Source of the DNA: Planococcus maritimus
GTDB lineage: Bacteria > Bacillota > Bacilli > Bacillales_A > Planococcaceae
DNA: 64,000 bases
Direction: 5' to 3'
Assembly (NCBI RefSeq): GCF_001592825.1
Contig: NZ_LTZG01000041.1
Coordinates: 62,001 to 126,000, forward strand
In this document: one piece after another, positions 31,340 through 41,149 of the stretch
Layout: every line of letters starts with the position of its first letter
How positions within the stretch are numbered: position 1 is the first letter of the stretch
Program-made: the position numbers and the translations under genes
Notes under the pieces: model-generated
The model's input: the letters and a program-made list of their open reading frames with translations, nothing else
What the model was told of the DNA's origin: nothing
Databases searched by the model: none

Positions 31340-31373
31340 GGATCATTTCCTCCTTCAGGTAAATGTAAGTGTT

Positions 31374-31390
31374 GCTGAACACTGTTCAGC
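31374..31390. promoter_or_regulatory. Perfect 17-bp palindrome in clpP leader
   Basis: GCTGAACACTGTTCAGC is an 8-bp inverted repeat around one central base. It lies just downstream of the predicted clpP transcription start. It could be a protein-binding site or a short RNA hairpin. It is not a LexA core, since the spacing is 3 instead of 4. Confidence 0.5.
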
Positions 31391-31399
31391 CGTACATTC

Positions 31400-31430
31400 A
31401 TCATACACATCTTGGTCAATGAAGGTCAAA
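31400..31430 (-). promoter_or_regulatory. clpP promoter with CtsR operator
   Basis: On the reverse strand, TTGACC (31424-31429) and TATGAT (31400-31405) are spaced by 18 bp. Overlapping the -35, the forward strand reads GGTCAAT-GAA-GGTCAAA (31414-31430). This matches the CtsR heptanucleotide repeat RGTCAAA-NAN-RGTCAAA with one mismatch. Confidence 0.8.
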
Positions 31431-31453
31431 TCTAACGAATTGAAAATCGGCGC

Positions 31454-31482
31454 TTGAAATAACAGGAAAGCTTTTGTATAAT
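31454..31482 (+). promoter_or_regulatory. tRNA-Arg promoter
   Basis: TTGAAA (31454-31459) and TATAAT (31477-31482) are spaced by 17 bp, 22 nt before the tRNA. Confidence 0.75.
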
Positions 31483-31504
31483 AGAAAAGTCGTCAACAAT
31501 ATTT

Positions 31505-31576
31505 GCCCTCGTAGTGTAAAGGATAACACGTAAGATTCCGGTTCTTGAGATGGGGGTTCGATTCCCTCCGAGGGTG
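31505..31576 (+). tRNA. tRNA-Arg (anticodon CCG)
   Basis: A 72-nt cloverleaf. The acceptor is GCCCTCG with CGAGGGT (one G-U), the D stem GTGT/ACAC, the anticodon stem TAAGA/TCTTG with loop TTCCGGT giving anticodon CCG, and the T arm GGGGG-TTCGATT-CCCTC. CCA is not encoded. It is flanked by its own promoter and terminator. It reads the CGG arginine codon. Confidence 0.93.
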
Positions 31577-31587
31577 TAAAAATGATA

Positions 31588-31626
31588 AAACCGCACAGTC
31601 TAACAAAGACTGTGCGGTTTTTTTGT
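31588..31626 (+). terminator. Terminator of tRNA-Arg
   Basis: ACCGCACAGTCT pairs with AGACTGTGCGGT, followed by seven T. Confidence 0.92.
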
Positions 31627-31733
31627 TGAATCTTTTCGGCATTTGAAACGTAGAATCCGGTAGAGCGGGTTTCAAGACAAGCTTGGTCAGGGAAGACAGG
31701 AAATATTATTGTAAAAGAAAAGGGGAGTGAAAA

Positions 31734-32312
31734 ATGAAAAAAATACTTATACCGTTGCTATTGGTGGTAGGGCTTATTGTCATTGCTGCAGTCGTATTCG
31801 GTTCTAGCTACAATAATTTCGTTCAATTGGAAGAGGATGTCAATGAATCTTACGCGCAACTAGATAGCCAGCTTCAGCGCAGGTTAGACTTGATTCCAAA
31901 CTTAGTCGAGACCGTAAAAGGTTTTGCCGATCAAGAACAAGAAGTTATCGATAGTGTAACAGAAGCCCGCTCAAGCATGGCGGGTGCTGGGTCGGTTGAA
32001 GAACAGGCAGCAGCTGACGCTGAATTGAGCGGAGCACTCAGCCGCTTGCTCGTCGTCGTTGAGAACTATCCGGAAGTTCGATCGAGCGAAAATTTCCAGC
32101 AATTGTCCGATGAACTGGCTGGAACCGAAAATCGCATCGCCGTCGCCCGCCAGGATTACAATGGCGCGGTAACTGAATTCAATCGCAAAGTCCGTAGTTT
32201 TCCTGGCAATATGACAGCGGGCATGTTCGGCTTTGATGAGAAAGAGTATTTCGAAGCAGACGCTGGAGCGGAAGATGCACCGGATGTGGACTTTGGGACT
32301 GACGAAGAATGA
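31734..32312 (+). CDS. lemA: LemA family membrane protein
   Basis: A 192-residue protein with one N-terminal membrane helix (residues 3-24) and an extracytoplasmic coiled helical domain. The family strings YAQLDSQLQRRLDLIPNLVETVKGF (31845-31919), ENYPEVRSSENFQQL and RQDYNGAVTEFNRKVRSFP are all present. Function of LemA proteins is unknown; they are commonly encoded beside TPM-domain proteins, as here. ATG 31734 follows AGGGGAGTG. The stop overlaps the next gene by 4 nt. Confidence 0.93.
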   Translation: MKKILIPLLLVVGLIVIAAVVFGSSYNNFVQLEEDVNESYAQLDSQLQRRLDLIPNLVETVKGFADQEQEVIDSVTEARSSMAGAGSVEEQAAADAELSGALSRLLVVVENYPEVRSSENFQQLSDELAGTENRIAVARQDYNGAVTEFNRKVRSFPGNMTAGMFGFDEKEYFEADAGAEDAPDVDFGTDEE

Positions 32313-33094
32313 CCCGCAAAATTTTTACTCTGTTAATACTGCTATTGCTGATTCCCGCTATGGTACAAGCGGCGGAATTTCCGGAGTTGGCGGATGATAT
32401 TTATATCCAGGATATCGCCGGCATTCTGAGCGAGGAACAAGAAACTGAGATCAAGAATCTTGGAGCCGGTTTGGAGGATGCTACTACCGCTCAGATTGCC
32501 GTTATGGTGATCGATTCCTTGGATGGTGAGCCGATTGAAAGCTATGCCAATGAAGCGTTGCGTCATTACGGCGTGGGTTCAGCGGAAGAGAATAACGGCG
32601 TTTTGGTTGTCTTGTCCATGACGGACCGCGAGATATACATTGAAATCGGCTACGGCCTTGAAGGGGCGCTTCCGGACGGCAAAGTCGGACGCATCCTTGA
32701 TGATTATGCCGTCCCGTATTTGAGTGAAGACCAACCCGACCAGGCGATCCTCAATACGTATCAAGCACTTTATAACGAGGTCGCTGCGGAATACGATTGG
32801 GATGGTGAAGCGGTCAGTCCGCAGCCGCTTAATAAGGTGAACGCTGGCGACGAGGGCGAAGGCGGCATCATGCAGCCGATCGTAACTTTTCTAATTGTTC
32901 TGGCTGTCTTGTTCTTCTTTACAGGAGGAGGCGGCGGACGTGGACGTCGCGGTCGCGGGAATACCATGAGGCGCGGCGGGTTTTTCGGCCCGGGTAGTTT
33001 TGGCGGCGGCTTCGGGGGCAGTTCCGGAGGAGGCGGTTTCCGCGGAGGCGGAGGCGGTTCTTCAGGAGGCGGCGGAGCAGGAAGAGGCTTCTGA
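32309..33094 (+). CDS. TPM-domain protein with glycine-rich tail (YgcG family)
   Basis: A 261-residue protein. It has a Sec signal peptide (residues 1-21, ending VQA-AE), a TPM domain (about 30-160; YIQDIAGILSEEQETEI, TAQIAVMVIDSLDG, IEIGYGLEGALPDGKVGRILD), one membrane helix (about 192-207), then an RGRRGRG stretch and a long Gly/Ser/Phe tail. TPM proteins are envelope-associated; some act in photosystem repair in plants, but the bacterial role is unclear. Translationally coupled to lemA (ATGA overlap), implying joint action. Confidence 0.9.
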   Translation: MTRKIFTLLILLLLIPAMVQAAEFPELADDIYIQDIAGILSEEQETEIKNLGAGLEDATTAQIAVMVIDSLDGEPIESYANEALRHYGVGSAEENNGVLVVLSMTDREIYIEIGYGLEGALPDGKVGRILDDYAVPYLSEDQPDQAILNTYQALYNEVAAEYDWDGEAVSPQPLNKVNAGDEGEGGIMQPIVTFLIVLAVLFFFTGGGGGRGRRGRGNTMRRGGFFGPGSFGGGFGGSSGGGGFRGGGGGSSGGGGAGRGF

Positions 33095-33108
33095 TAAGGA
33101 GGAATGGC

Positions 33109-33339
33109 ATGTATACACTTTATACAAGGCCCAATTGCGGCCTTTGCGAAGAAGCGAAGGCTGCACTGCGGCTGATGCAGGAAGATTACCCGATACACTT
33201 TCGAGAAGTTAATATTGAGGAAGATGAACAATTGCACGAACAATATATGCTGATGATCCCTGTGCTCGCACAACAACAAGATGTGCTGCTCTACGGAAAG
33301 TTCGGCTATGGGGAACTACTGGAAGCGTTAATTCTTTAA
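33109..33339 (+). CDS. Glutaredoxin-like small thiol protein
   Basis: A 76-residue thioredoxin-fold protein of the DUF836/glutaredoxin type: YTRPNCGLCEEAK carries the CxxC pair near the N-terminus and MIPVLAQQ supplies the cis-proline. Probable dithiol oxidoreductase; partner unknown. It is 14 nt after the TPM gene and likely in the same operon. ATG 33109 follows AAGGAGG. Its last codons lie inside the terminator hairpin. Confidence 0.85.
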   Translation: MYTLYTRPNCGLCEEAKAALRLMQEDYPIHFREVNIEEDEQLHEQYMLMIPVLAQQQDVLLYGKFGYGELLEALIL

Positions 33340-33354
33340 CGCTTCTTTTTATTT
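33322..33354 (+). terminator. Terminator overlapping the end of the glutaredoxin-like gene
   Basis: GAAGCGTTAA and TTAACGCTTC pair around TTCT, then TTTTTATTT. The gene's stop codon lies in the 3' arm. Confidence 0.85.
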
Positions 33355-33381
33355 GCATAAATCTAATAGCTCGGCTACAAT
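33353..33381 (+). promoter_or_regulatory. cggR-gapA operon promoter
   Basis: TTGCAT (33353-33358) and TACAAT (33376-33381) are spaced by 17 bp. Confidence 0.75.
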
Positions 33382-33386
33382 GAATC

Positions 33387-33425
33387 TAGTGGGACGTAAT
33401 TATATGTAGTGGGACAAAAAACGTC
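33387..33425 (+). promoter_or_regulatory. CggR operator (20-bp direct repeat)
   Basis: TAGTGGGAC occurs at 33387-33395 and again at 33407-33415, exactly 20 bp apart, just downstream of the promoter. This period and the GGGAC core match the B. subtilis CggR operator layout (CGGGAC-N6-TGTC-N4, repeated). CGTCC follows the second copy. CggR bound here would block transcription until fructose-1,6-bisphosphate accumulates. Confidence 0.8.
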
Positions 33426-33443
33426 CAACAAAGGGGTGGGGCG

Positions 33444-34487
33444 ATGGATCCAGTTCTGCAAGCGCAAGTGCATTTATTGCCTGAACTGCCAAGCTTGCTG
33501 AAAAAGCGCTATAGTATCCTCGAGCTGATTCAAACCGAACAGCCCGTAGGAAGGCGCACGCTCAGCGAGATGACAGGCGCAGCTGAAAGGGAAATCCGCA
33601 AAGAAACCGACTTATTGAGAGACCAAGCATTGATCGAGATAAGCAAGAGCGGCATGAGCCTGACGACACTCGGGAACGATGTCCTCGACCAACTCCGTGA
33701 TTTGGTGAAGGAACTATCAGGAACAGCTGAACTTGAAGCCGGGCTGAAAGCTAAACTCGGCATCAAGCAAGCAGTCGTCCTCCCGGGTGACAGTGACAGG
33801 CTATCATCGGCCAAAGCTGCTATCGGCAGGCAAGCCGCTCGCATCGCGGAAGAAATGTTCGAAAACTGCCGAACGATCGCTGTTACTGGCGGCAGTACGA
33901 TGGCCGCTGTGGCAGCAGAGATTCGGACGGCGAGAAAAAATCAAGCCATGCAGTTTATCGCTGCACGCGGCGGGCTTGGTGAAGAAATGCTTCACCAGGC
34001 GAACACCATCGCTTCATCCTTTGCCGAAAAAACAGGCGGAGCTGTCCGCACGCTTTATCTGCCTGAGCATTTGAGTGCGGAAGCGCTGGAAATGATGATG
34101 AGAGAACCCGTCATCAAAGAAATGATGGAGCTGTATGACAGGACGGATTTAGTCATCCATGGAATCGGCGATGCAGAAGAGATGGCCATCAGGCGCCGCT
34201 CTTCTGTGAGGGAAGTCGAACAGATCAAAACAGGCGGAGCTATTAGTGAAGCCTTCGGTTATTATTTCGATAAAACCGGAAAAATAGTTTATCGTATCCC
34301 AACAGCGGGCATTCAATTAGAGCAGGTCCAAAAAGCACCGCGCATCATGGCGGTTGCTGGAGGACGTACGAAAGCGCGTGCCATTGAATCTTATTTCCAG
34401 GCCGCGCCTGAACGCACCATCCTCGTTACAGATGAAGGTGCAGCCAGAGCAATTCTAAAACCAACAACAAAATTGGAGGAATTATAA
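33444..34487 (+). CDS. cggR: Central glycolytic genes regulator CggR
   Basis: A 347-residue SorC-family repressor. The N-terminal winged helix (about 20-85; YSILELIQTEQPVGRRTLSE, EIRKETDLLRDQALIE) binds DNA, and the sugar-binding domain (about 95-340) carries AVTGGSTMAAVA, FIAARGGLGEE and VIHGIGDAEEMA. It represses the cggR-gapA-pgk-tpi-pgm-eno operon unless fructose-1,6-bisphosphate is bound. Its operator lies 20-55 nt upstream. The stop codon touches the gapA start directly. Confidence 0.96.
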   Translation: MDPVLQAQVHLLPELPSLLKKRYSILELIQTEQPVGRRTLSEMTGAAEREIRKETDLLRDQALIEISKSGMSLTTLGNDVLDQLRDLVKELSGTAELEAGLKAKLGIKQAVVLPGDSDRLSSAKAAIGRQAARIAEEMFENCRTIAVTGGSTMAAVAAEIRTARKNQAMQFIAARGGLGEEMLHQANTIASSFAEKTGGAVRTLYLPEHLSAEALEMMMREPVIKEMMELYDRTDLVIHGIGDAEEMAIRRRSSVREVEQIKTGGAISEAFGYYFDKTGKIVYRIPTAGIQLEQVQKAPRIMAVAGGRTKARAIESYFQAAPERTILVTDEGAARAILKPTTKLEEL

Positions 34488-35495
34488 ATGACAATCAAAT
34501 TAGCAATCAATGGTTTTGGCCGTATCGGCCGTGTAGTTTTCCGCCAAGCACTTTTAAACGACGAAGTGGAAGTAGTAGCAGTTAACGACCTAACGGATGC
34601 ATCTATGCTTGCGCATCTATTGAAATACGATTCTGTGCACGGCACTTTGGATGCAGACGTTTCAGCTAAAGACGGTTCAATCTTTGTCGATGGCAAAGAA
34701 GTAAAAGTATTTGCTGAAAAAGATCCTGCTCAATTGCCATGGAAAGAAAACAACATCGATATCGTAATCGAATCAACAGGAATCTTCACTACAGAAGAAG
34801 CTGCTTCAAAACATATCGAAGCTGGCGCTAAAAAAGTCATCGTTTCTGCACCTGGCAAAAGCGGCATGAAGATGCTTGTTATGGGCGTAAACGAAGAAAC
34901 GTATAACCCTGAAGAGCACCACGTCGTTTCGAACGCATCTTGCACAACAAACGGCTTGGCTGGAATTTCTAAAGTGTTGAACGAAAAATTCGGCATTAAG
35001 AAAGCTATGATGACAACGATCCACTCTTACACGAACGACCAAGCTTTGCTTGATGCACCGCACTCTGACTACCGCCGTGCACGTTCAGCAGCAGAGTCAA
35101 TGATCCCGACAACAACTGGCGCAGCGAAATCCGTATCACAAGTATTGCCTGAACTTGAAGGCAAAATCGATGGGATGGCTATCCGCGTTCCAACGCCAAA
35201 CGTTTCTTTGATCGACCTTGTCGCTGAACTTGATACAGATGCATCTGTTGAAGAAGTAAACCAAGCGCTTAAAGAAGCGAGCGAAAACGAATTGAAAGGT
35301 TACTTGCAATACAGCGAGTTGCCACTCGTATCACGCGACTATAACGGCAACACTGCTTCTGCTACTGTGGATGCACAATCCACAATGGCTCTAGCTGGCA
35401 ACATGGTAAAAGTTCTTGCTTGGTACGATAACGAATCCGGCTACTCAGGACGTTGCATTGACTTGGCTGTACACATGTCTAAAAAAGGCTTGTAA
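34488..35495 (+). CDS. gapA: Glyceraldehyde-3-phosphate dehydrogenase (glycolytic)
   Basis: A 335-residue NAD-dependent GAPDH. The Rossmann NGFGRIGRVVFRQ motif is at the N-terminus, the catalytic cysteine is in SNASCTTNGLAG, and SYTNDQALLDAPH and the YDNESGYSGR end are conserved. Codon choice looks adapted for high expression (abundant GCA, GTA, CGT). Strong RBS GGAGG inside the end of cggR. Placement after cggR identifies the glycolytic rather than the gluconeogenic paralogue. Confidence 0.98.
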   Translation: MTIKLAINGFGRIGRVVFRQALLNDEVEVVAVNDLTDASMLAHLLKYDSVHGTLDADVSAKDGSIFVDGKEVKVFAEKDPAQLPWKENNIDIVIESTGIFTTEEAASKHIEAGAKKVIVSAPGKSGMKMLVMGVNEETYNPEEHHVVSNASCTTNGLAGISKVLNEKFGIKKAMMTTIHSYTNDQALLDAPHSDYRRARSAAESMIPTTTGAAKSVSQVLPELEGKIDGMAIRVPTPNVSLIDLVAELDTDASVEEVNQALKEASENELKGYLQYSELPLVSRDYNGNTASATVDAQSTMALAGNMVKVLAWYDNESGYSGRCIDLAVHMSKKGL

Positions 35496-35546
35496 GCTGA
35501 AAATCATAGCTTAATTACCAATGAACCTCTATAATAAAGAGGGTAA

Positions 35547-35582
35547 AAGGGGTGGGGAATTTACCCCACCCCTTATTTTTTT
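35547..35582 (+). terminator. Terminator between gapA and pgk
   Basis: AAGGGGTGGGG pairs with CCCCACCCCTT, followed by ATTTTTTT. Some read-through or a separate pgk promoter is needed for the downstream genes. Confidence 0.88.
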
Positions 35583-35605
35583 GAATATAAATAGGAGGTA
35601 TTTTC

Positions 35606-36790
35606 ATGCTGCAGAAGATGACCATGAAAGACTTGGATTTGAAAGGAAAACGCGTATTTTGCCGTGTAGATTTCAACGTACCGATGGAAGACGGAAAAGT
35701 AACCGATGACACGCGCATCCGTGCGGCAATACCGACAATTGAGTATTTGGTCGAACAAGGCGCAAAAGTGATCTTGGCAAGCCATCTCGGGCGTCCAAAA
35801 GGCCAAGTTAACGAAGACATGAGACTTGCTGCTGCAGGTGCACGCTTGTCCGAATTACTCGGCAGTGACGTGAAATGCCTAGAGGAATCTGTAGGGGAAA
35901 CGGTAGAGCAAGAAATCGCTTCTCTGGACCCAGGCAGCATTCTATTGCTAGAAAATGTCCGTTTCCACGCAGGCGAAGAACAGAACGACCCAGAACTTGC
36001 CAAACAATTTGCGGCGCTTGCGGATGTGTTCGTCAATGATGCCTTTGGCGCAGCACACAGAGCCCACGCTTCAACGGCCGGAATTGCCGAACACCTTCCT
36101 GCAGTCTCAGGCCTATTGCTCGAAAAAGAGCTGGATGTGCTTGGCAAAGCCTTGTCAGAGCCGGACCGCCCGTTTACTGCTATCATCGGCGGCGCGAAAG
36201 TGAAAGACAAAATCGGCGTCATCGACCATTTGCTCGATGTGGTTGATAACTTGATCATTGGCGGCGGATTGTCGTATACCTTCCTCAAAGCGCTTGGCCA
36301 CGAAATTGGCAATTCGCTCGTTGAAGAAGACAAGCTGGATCTTGCCAAATCGTTCATCGACAAAGCGAAAGAAAAAGGCGTGAAGTTTTATTTGCCTATC
36401 GATGTGACAATTGCCAACGAGTTTTCGAAAGACGCCGAGACCAATACGGCGAAAGTTGAAGAAATTCCGTCTGATTGGATGGGGCTCGACATCGGGCCAG
36501 AAACAGTGAAGCTGTATGCCGATGTTATTAACGAGTCGAAGCTGATTATCTGGAACGGGCCAATGGGTGTATTTGAAATGGAAGCATTCGCAAACGGCAC
36601 GAAATCGGTTGCCCAAGCAATGGCAGAAACAGCTGGCTACACGGTCATCGGTGGCGGCGATTCCGCAGCGGCTGTTGAGAAATTCCATGTGGCAGATAAG
36701 ATGGACCATATTTCAACAGGCGGTGGAGCGTCGTTGGAATTCATGGAAGGCAAAGAGTTGCCAGGCGTTACCGCTTTAAGTAATAAATAA
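35606..36790 (+). CDS. pgk: Phosphoglycerate kinase
   Basis: A 394-residue PGK. Signature [20 protein letters not shown], substrate loop [21 protein letters not shown], the nucleotide-binding [13 protein letters not shown] and [12 protein letters not shown] are present. It makes ATP from 1,3-bisphosphoglycerate. ATG 35606 is 8 nt after GGAGG. Confidence 0.98.
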   Translation: MLQKMTMKDLDLKGKRVFCRVDFNVPMEDGKVTDDTRIRAAIPTIEYLVEQGAKVILASHLGRPKGQVNEDMRLAAAGARLSELLGSDVKCLEESVGETVEQEIASLDPGSILLLENVRFHAGEEQNDPELAKQFAALADVFVNDAFGAAHRAHASTAGIAEHLPAVSGLLLEKELDVLGKALSEPDRPFTAIIGGAKVKDKIGVIDHLLDVVDNLIIGGGLSYTFLKALGHEIGNSLVEEDKLDLAKSFIDKAKEKGVKFYLPIDVTIANEFSKDAETNTAKVEEIPSDWMGLDIGPETVKLYADVINESKLIIWNGPMGVFEMEAFANGTKSVAQAMAETAGYTVIGGGDSAAAVEKFHVADKMDHISTGGGASLEFMEGKELPGVTALSNK

Positions 36791-36803
36791 AGGGAGTGTT
36801 TTT

Positions 36804-37565
36804 GTGAGAAAACCGATCATTGCAGGAAACTGGAAAATGTATAAAACAGCATCACAAGCAAAAGAATTTGTGGAACAAGTAAACGGCTTGGTCCCAGATG
36901 CAGACAAGCTGGATTCTGTTATTTGTGCTCCAGCGCTATACTTGACTCAATTAATCGAAGCTGCTGAAAACAGCGCATTGAAAATTGGTGCACAGACGAT
37001 GCACGAAAAAGGCGAAGGTGCCTTTACTGGTGAAATCAGCCCTGTGCAGTTAGCTGATATCGGCGCAGATTACGTCATTATCGGACATTCCGAGCGTCGC
37101 CAGTATTTCAATGAAACCGATGAAACGGTCAATGCCAAAGTGAAATCAGCATTCTCACATCAATTGACACCAATTCTTTGTGTCGGTGAAACCGACGAAC
37201 AGCGTGAAGCGGGCCAAATGGAAAGCATCGTGGAAGCGCAAGTCGAAAAAGCGGTAGAAGGCTTGACGGATGCACAAATCGCAGAACTGGTCGTTGCCTA
37301 TGAGCCAATCTGGGCAATCGGAACTGGCAAAACAGCAACAGCTGAAGATGCCAACGAAGCTTGCGGCATTGTCCGCAAGAAAATCGCTTCTCTTTACAGC
37401 GAAGACACGGCTGAAAAAGTGCGCGTCCAGTACGGCGGAAGCGTAAAGCCTGCCAATATCCAGGAATTGCTTTCCATGGAGCATATCGACGGCGCGTTAG
37501 TCGGCGGCGCAAGCTTGGAAACGGAATCGTTCGTCAAGCTGTTGGAGGCGGGTTCACATGCGTAA
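36804..37565 (+). CDS. tpiA: Triosephosphate isomerase
   Basis: A 253-residue TIM barrel. Lysine in AGNWKMYK, histidine in [11 protein letters not shown], catalytic glutamate in [14 protein letters not shown] and the phosphate loop VQYGGSVKP are all present. Translation starts at GTG 36804 behind AGGGAG. It overlaps gpmI by 8 nt. Confidence 0.98.
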   Translation: MRKPIIAGNWKMYKTASQAKEFVEQVNGLVPDADKLDSVICAPALYLTQLIEAAENSALKIGAQTMHEKGEGAFTGEISPVQLADIGADYVIIGHSERRQYFNETDETVNAKVKSAFSHQLTPILCVGETDEQREAGQMESIVEAQVEKAVEGLTDAQIAELVVAYEPIWAIGTGKTATAEDANEACGIVRKKIASLYSEDTAEKVRVQYGGSVKPANIQELLSMEHIDGALVGGASLETESFVKLLEAGSHA

Positions 37566-39090
37566 AACGGCCAATCCGGCTGCCTTGATCATCCTTGATG
37601 GTTTTGGCTGCCGCGAAGAAACCGCTGGAAATGCAGTTGCCCAAGCAAATAAACCGAATTTCGACAGACTTTGGAACGACTATCCGCATGAATTATTGAC
37701 GGCTTCAGGCGAAGCGGTCGGTTTACCAGACGGGCAAATGGGCAATTCCGAAGTCGGTCATTTGAACATCGGTGCAGGACGTATCGTTTACCAAAACTTG
37801 ACGCGTATCCATAAGTCGATTAAAGACGGCGATTTCTTTGAAAATGCCGCGTTTTTGGATGCAGTTATGAACGTGAAAGACAATGGCAAAGCTTTGCATG
37901 TTATGGGCTTGTTAAGCGACGGAGGCGTTCATAGTCATTATGAGCACCTCTTCGCGTTACTGCGCCTTGCGAAACAGCAAGGATTGAGCGAAGTGTATGT
38001 ACACGGATTTTTGGACGGCCGCGATGTGGGTCCGAAAACCGCACTTCGTTATATAGAAGAAACGGAAAAGCATATGCAAGAAATCGGCATCGGGCGTTTT
38101 GCTTCGATCAGCGGTCGCTATTATGCGATGGACCGCGATAAGCGCTGGGAACGCGTAGAGCTCGCTTACCGTGCGATGGTTGATGGAACTGGGCCAAGTG
38201 CCCGTTCAGCCGCAGCTGGCGTAGAGGCATCGTATGCAGAAGATGTTGTGGATGAATTTGTCGTGCCATTTACGGTGACAAAAGAAGGGGAAGCGCCTGC
38301 TGTCATTGAGTCAGGTGACTCTGTCATCTTCTTCAACTTCCGTCCGGACCGTGCCATCCAATTGACTAGCGTATTGACAGGTTCTGATTTCGATCAGTTC
38401 CAGCCGAGTTCGAAGCATCCGACAGACTTAGTGTTTATCAGCTTCACGACGTACAGTGAAGAACTAGAGACCCGTATTGCTTATGGCAACGTCAATCTAG
38501 TCAATACTATCGGCGAAGTATTATCGGCGAATGGCCTTACGCAATTGCGCATTGCCGAAACCGAAAAATACCCGCATGTGACCTTCTTCATGAGCGGGGG
38601 CCGAGAAGAAGTGTTCCCAGGAGAAGACCGTATTCTCGTGTCATCACCAAAAGTCGCGACTTATGATTTGCAGCCTGAAATGAGCGCTTATGAAGTGACG
38701 GACCGCCTCGTTGAACAAATCGACGCAGGCGCACACGATGCGATCATTCTAAACTTCGCCAATCCGGATATGGTCGGCCATAGTGGCATGCTGGAGCCGA
38801 CGATCAAAGCCGTCGAAGTCGTCGACGAATGTCTCGGGCGCATTGTGGAAGCTTTGCACCGTCAAGGCGGTTCGGCGCTGATTACAGCCGACCACGGCAA
38901 TGCAGACGAAGTGTTGACAGAGGACGGTTCACCAATGACGGCACATACGACCAATCGTGTGCCGGTCATCTTGACGAAACAAGGCGAAACCTTGCGAAGC
39001 GGCGGAATTCTAGCGGACCTCGCACCGACCATCCTCAAGTTGCTAGATGTCGAGCAGCCGGAAGAGATGACTGGAAAGCCGTTGTATTAA
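37558..39090 (+). CDS. gpmI: 2,3-bisphosphoglycerate-independent phosphoglycerate mutase
   Basis: A 510-residue metal-dependent (Mn) iPGM. The phosphatase-domain aspartate is in [11 protein letters not shown] and the phosphoserine in [37 protein letters not shown] and the second metal site HGNADEV follow. Last gene of the contiguous cggR-gpmI run; eno follows after a 386-bp gap that holds a repeat. Confidence 0.98.
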   Translation: MRKTANPAALIILDGFGCREETAGNAVAQANKPNFDRLWNDYPHELLTASGEAVGLPDGQMGNSEVGHLNIGAGRIVYQNLTRIHKSIKDGDFFENAAFLDAVMNVKDNGKALHVMGLLSDGGVHSHYEHLFALLRLAKQQGLSEVYVHGFLDGRDVGPKTALRYIEETEKHMQEIGIGRFASISGRYYAMDRDKRWERVELAYRAMVDGTGPSARSAAAGVEASYAEDVVDEFVVPFTVTKEGEAPAVIESGDSVIFFNFRPDRAIQLTSVLTGSDFDQFQPSSKHPTDLVFISFTTYSEELETRIAYGNVNLVNTIGEVLSANGLTQLRIAETEKYPHVTFFMSGGREEVFPGEDRILVSSPKVATYDLQPEMSAYEVTDRLVEQIDAGAHDAIILNFANPDMVGHSGMLEPTIKAVEVVDECLGRIVEALHRQGGSALITADHGNADEVLTEDGSPMTAHTTNRVPVILTKQGETLRSGGILADLAPTILKLLDVEQPEEMTGKPLY

Positions 39091-39139
39091 AAAGTATAAA
39101 TAGTTAAAGAATGTTTGTAAAAGAGAGTGATGAACTCGT

Positions 39140-39236
39140 TTCAGGCGGACGCTTTCCGCGGGCACGGCCTCAGCCGCTTCCCTCGCTTACGCTCAGTCCA
39201 GGGTCTTCAGCTCGTGCTGTTCCCGCAGGAAACGAA
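39140..39236 (+). repeat. Family A hairpin repeat, copy 1
   Basis: A GC-rich element beginning CGTTTCAGGCGGACGCTTTC and ending TTCCCGCAGGAAACG, so its ends pair. It contains CACGGCCTCAGCCGCTTCC and CCAGGGTCTTCAGCTCGTGC. Related copies lie at 41.2, 46.0 and 58.8 kb. It fills most of the gpmI-eno gap (39091-39476); apart from the hairpin that follows, the rest of that gap is AT-rich and presumably holds the eno promoter, which I could not place with confidence. Confidence 0.8.
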
Positions 39237-39258
39237 TCGTGCCAAGCACGATTCGTTT
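39230..39258. repeat. Perfect 13-bp inverted repeat abutting family A copy 1
   Basis: AAACGAATCGTGC, loop CAA, GCACGATTCGTTT. It shares its first bases with the end of the family A element. There is no long T-run, so it is not a classical terminator, although TTT follows in the 3' arm. Confidence 0.75.
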
Positions 39259-39446
39259 GCGACGCAGAAGCGCAGCGATGCAGGAGCATATCCTTGCCCT
39301 TTGCCGCCTTACACTCTTTCATCTGTCCTATTCAATACAACTGTTTTGTGGAATATCATTTGCATTGAAATAATATGGATAAAACTTTTCATTAACTCAT
39401 AAAGTTTAAAATCTGCACATTTCGAATAACTTATAAACGAAATTGA

Positions 39447-40772
<1,326 letters not shown>

Positions 40773-40789
40773 TAGCGAATAGGTGAGGG

Positions 40790-40823
40790 GAAGCTGCTGG
40801 AGATTTTTTCCGGCAGCTTTTCT
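40790..40823 (+). terminator. Terminator after eno
   Basis: AAGCTGCTGG and CCGGCAGCTTTT pair around AGATTTTTT. Confidence 0.8.
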
Positions 40824-40892
40824 GTTAGAATGTGTGAGGAAGAAGAGCTTGCTTGGTGTAAGTTGTCTGAAGCTGATTTATGAATCATTGTA

Positions 40893-41080
40893 AAAAGCTT
40901 ACGCTTCAGGGGCATGCTTGGGGCTCGCAGGATGAGAGTCATGCAGCTGAAGCAACAGGACATCGTGTTATCAGCTGCCCGATAGCCGGGGCGGGCGTCG
41001 AGCCCTTACGGCTGCGCCATATAAGGTCTCGCCTGTCCCGCGCAATCCCTCCGGCGTCAGCTCTTGCGCTTCAGCTTGGA
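40893..41080. repeat. GC-rich hairpin-forming intergenic element (unclassified)
   Basis: A GC-rich block inside an otherwise AT-rich gap, with ends AAGCTTACGCTTCAGGGG and GCGCTTCAGCTT and internal palindromic pieces. It encodes no credible protein. It resembles family A and B elements in composition, not in exact sequence. Together with family A copy 2 it accounts for most of the gene-free stretch 40773-41529. Confidence 0.5.
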
Positions 41081-41149
41081 GAAATTTTTATAAAAACTGA
41101 GCTTTGCTCATAGACTTTCTAATAAATATAGTGTGTTAATCAGAACGGA

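Noticed and set aside
31374-31390. LexA box in the clpP leader
   Set aside because: GAAC and GTTC are separated by three bases, while the LexA consensus needs four.
31505-33339. Genomic island inserted at tRNA-Arg
   Set aside because: There is no integrase and no duplicated tRNA 3' end was seen, and the genes that follow are ordinary in composition.
39111-39402. Two forward open frames (85 and 91 codons) in the gpmI-eno gap
   Set aside because: They lie across the family A repeat and its hairpin, have low-complexity biased composition and no convincing start, and the same repeat elsewhere is not kept open.
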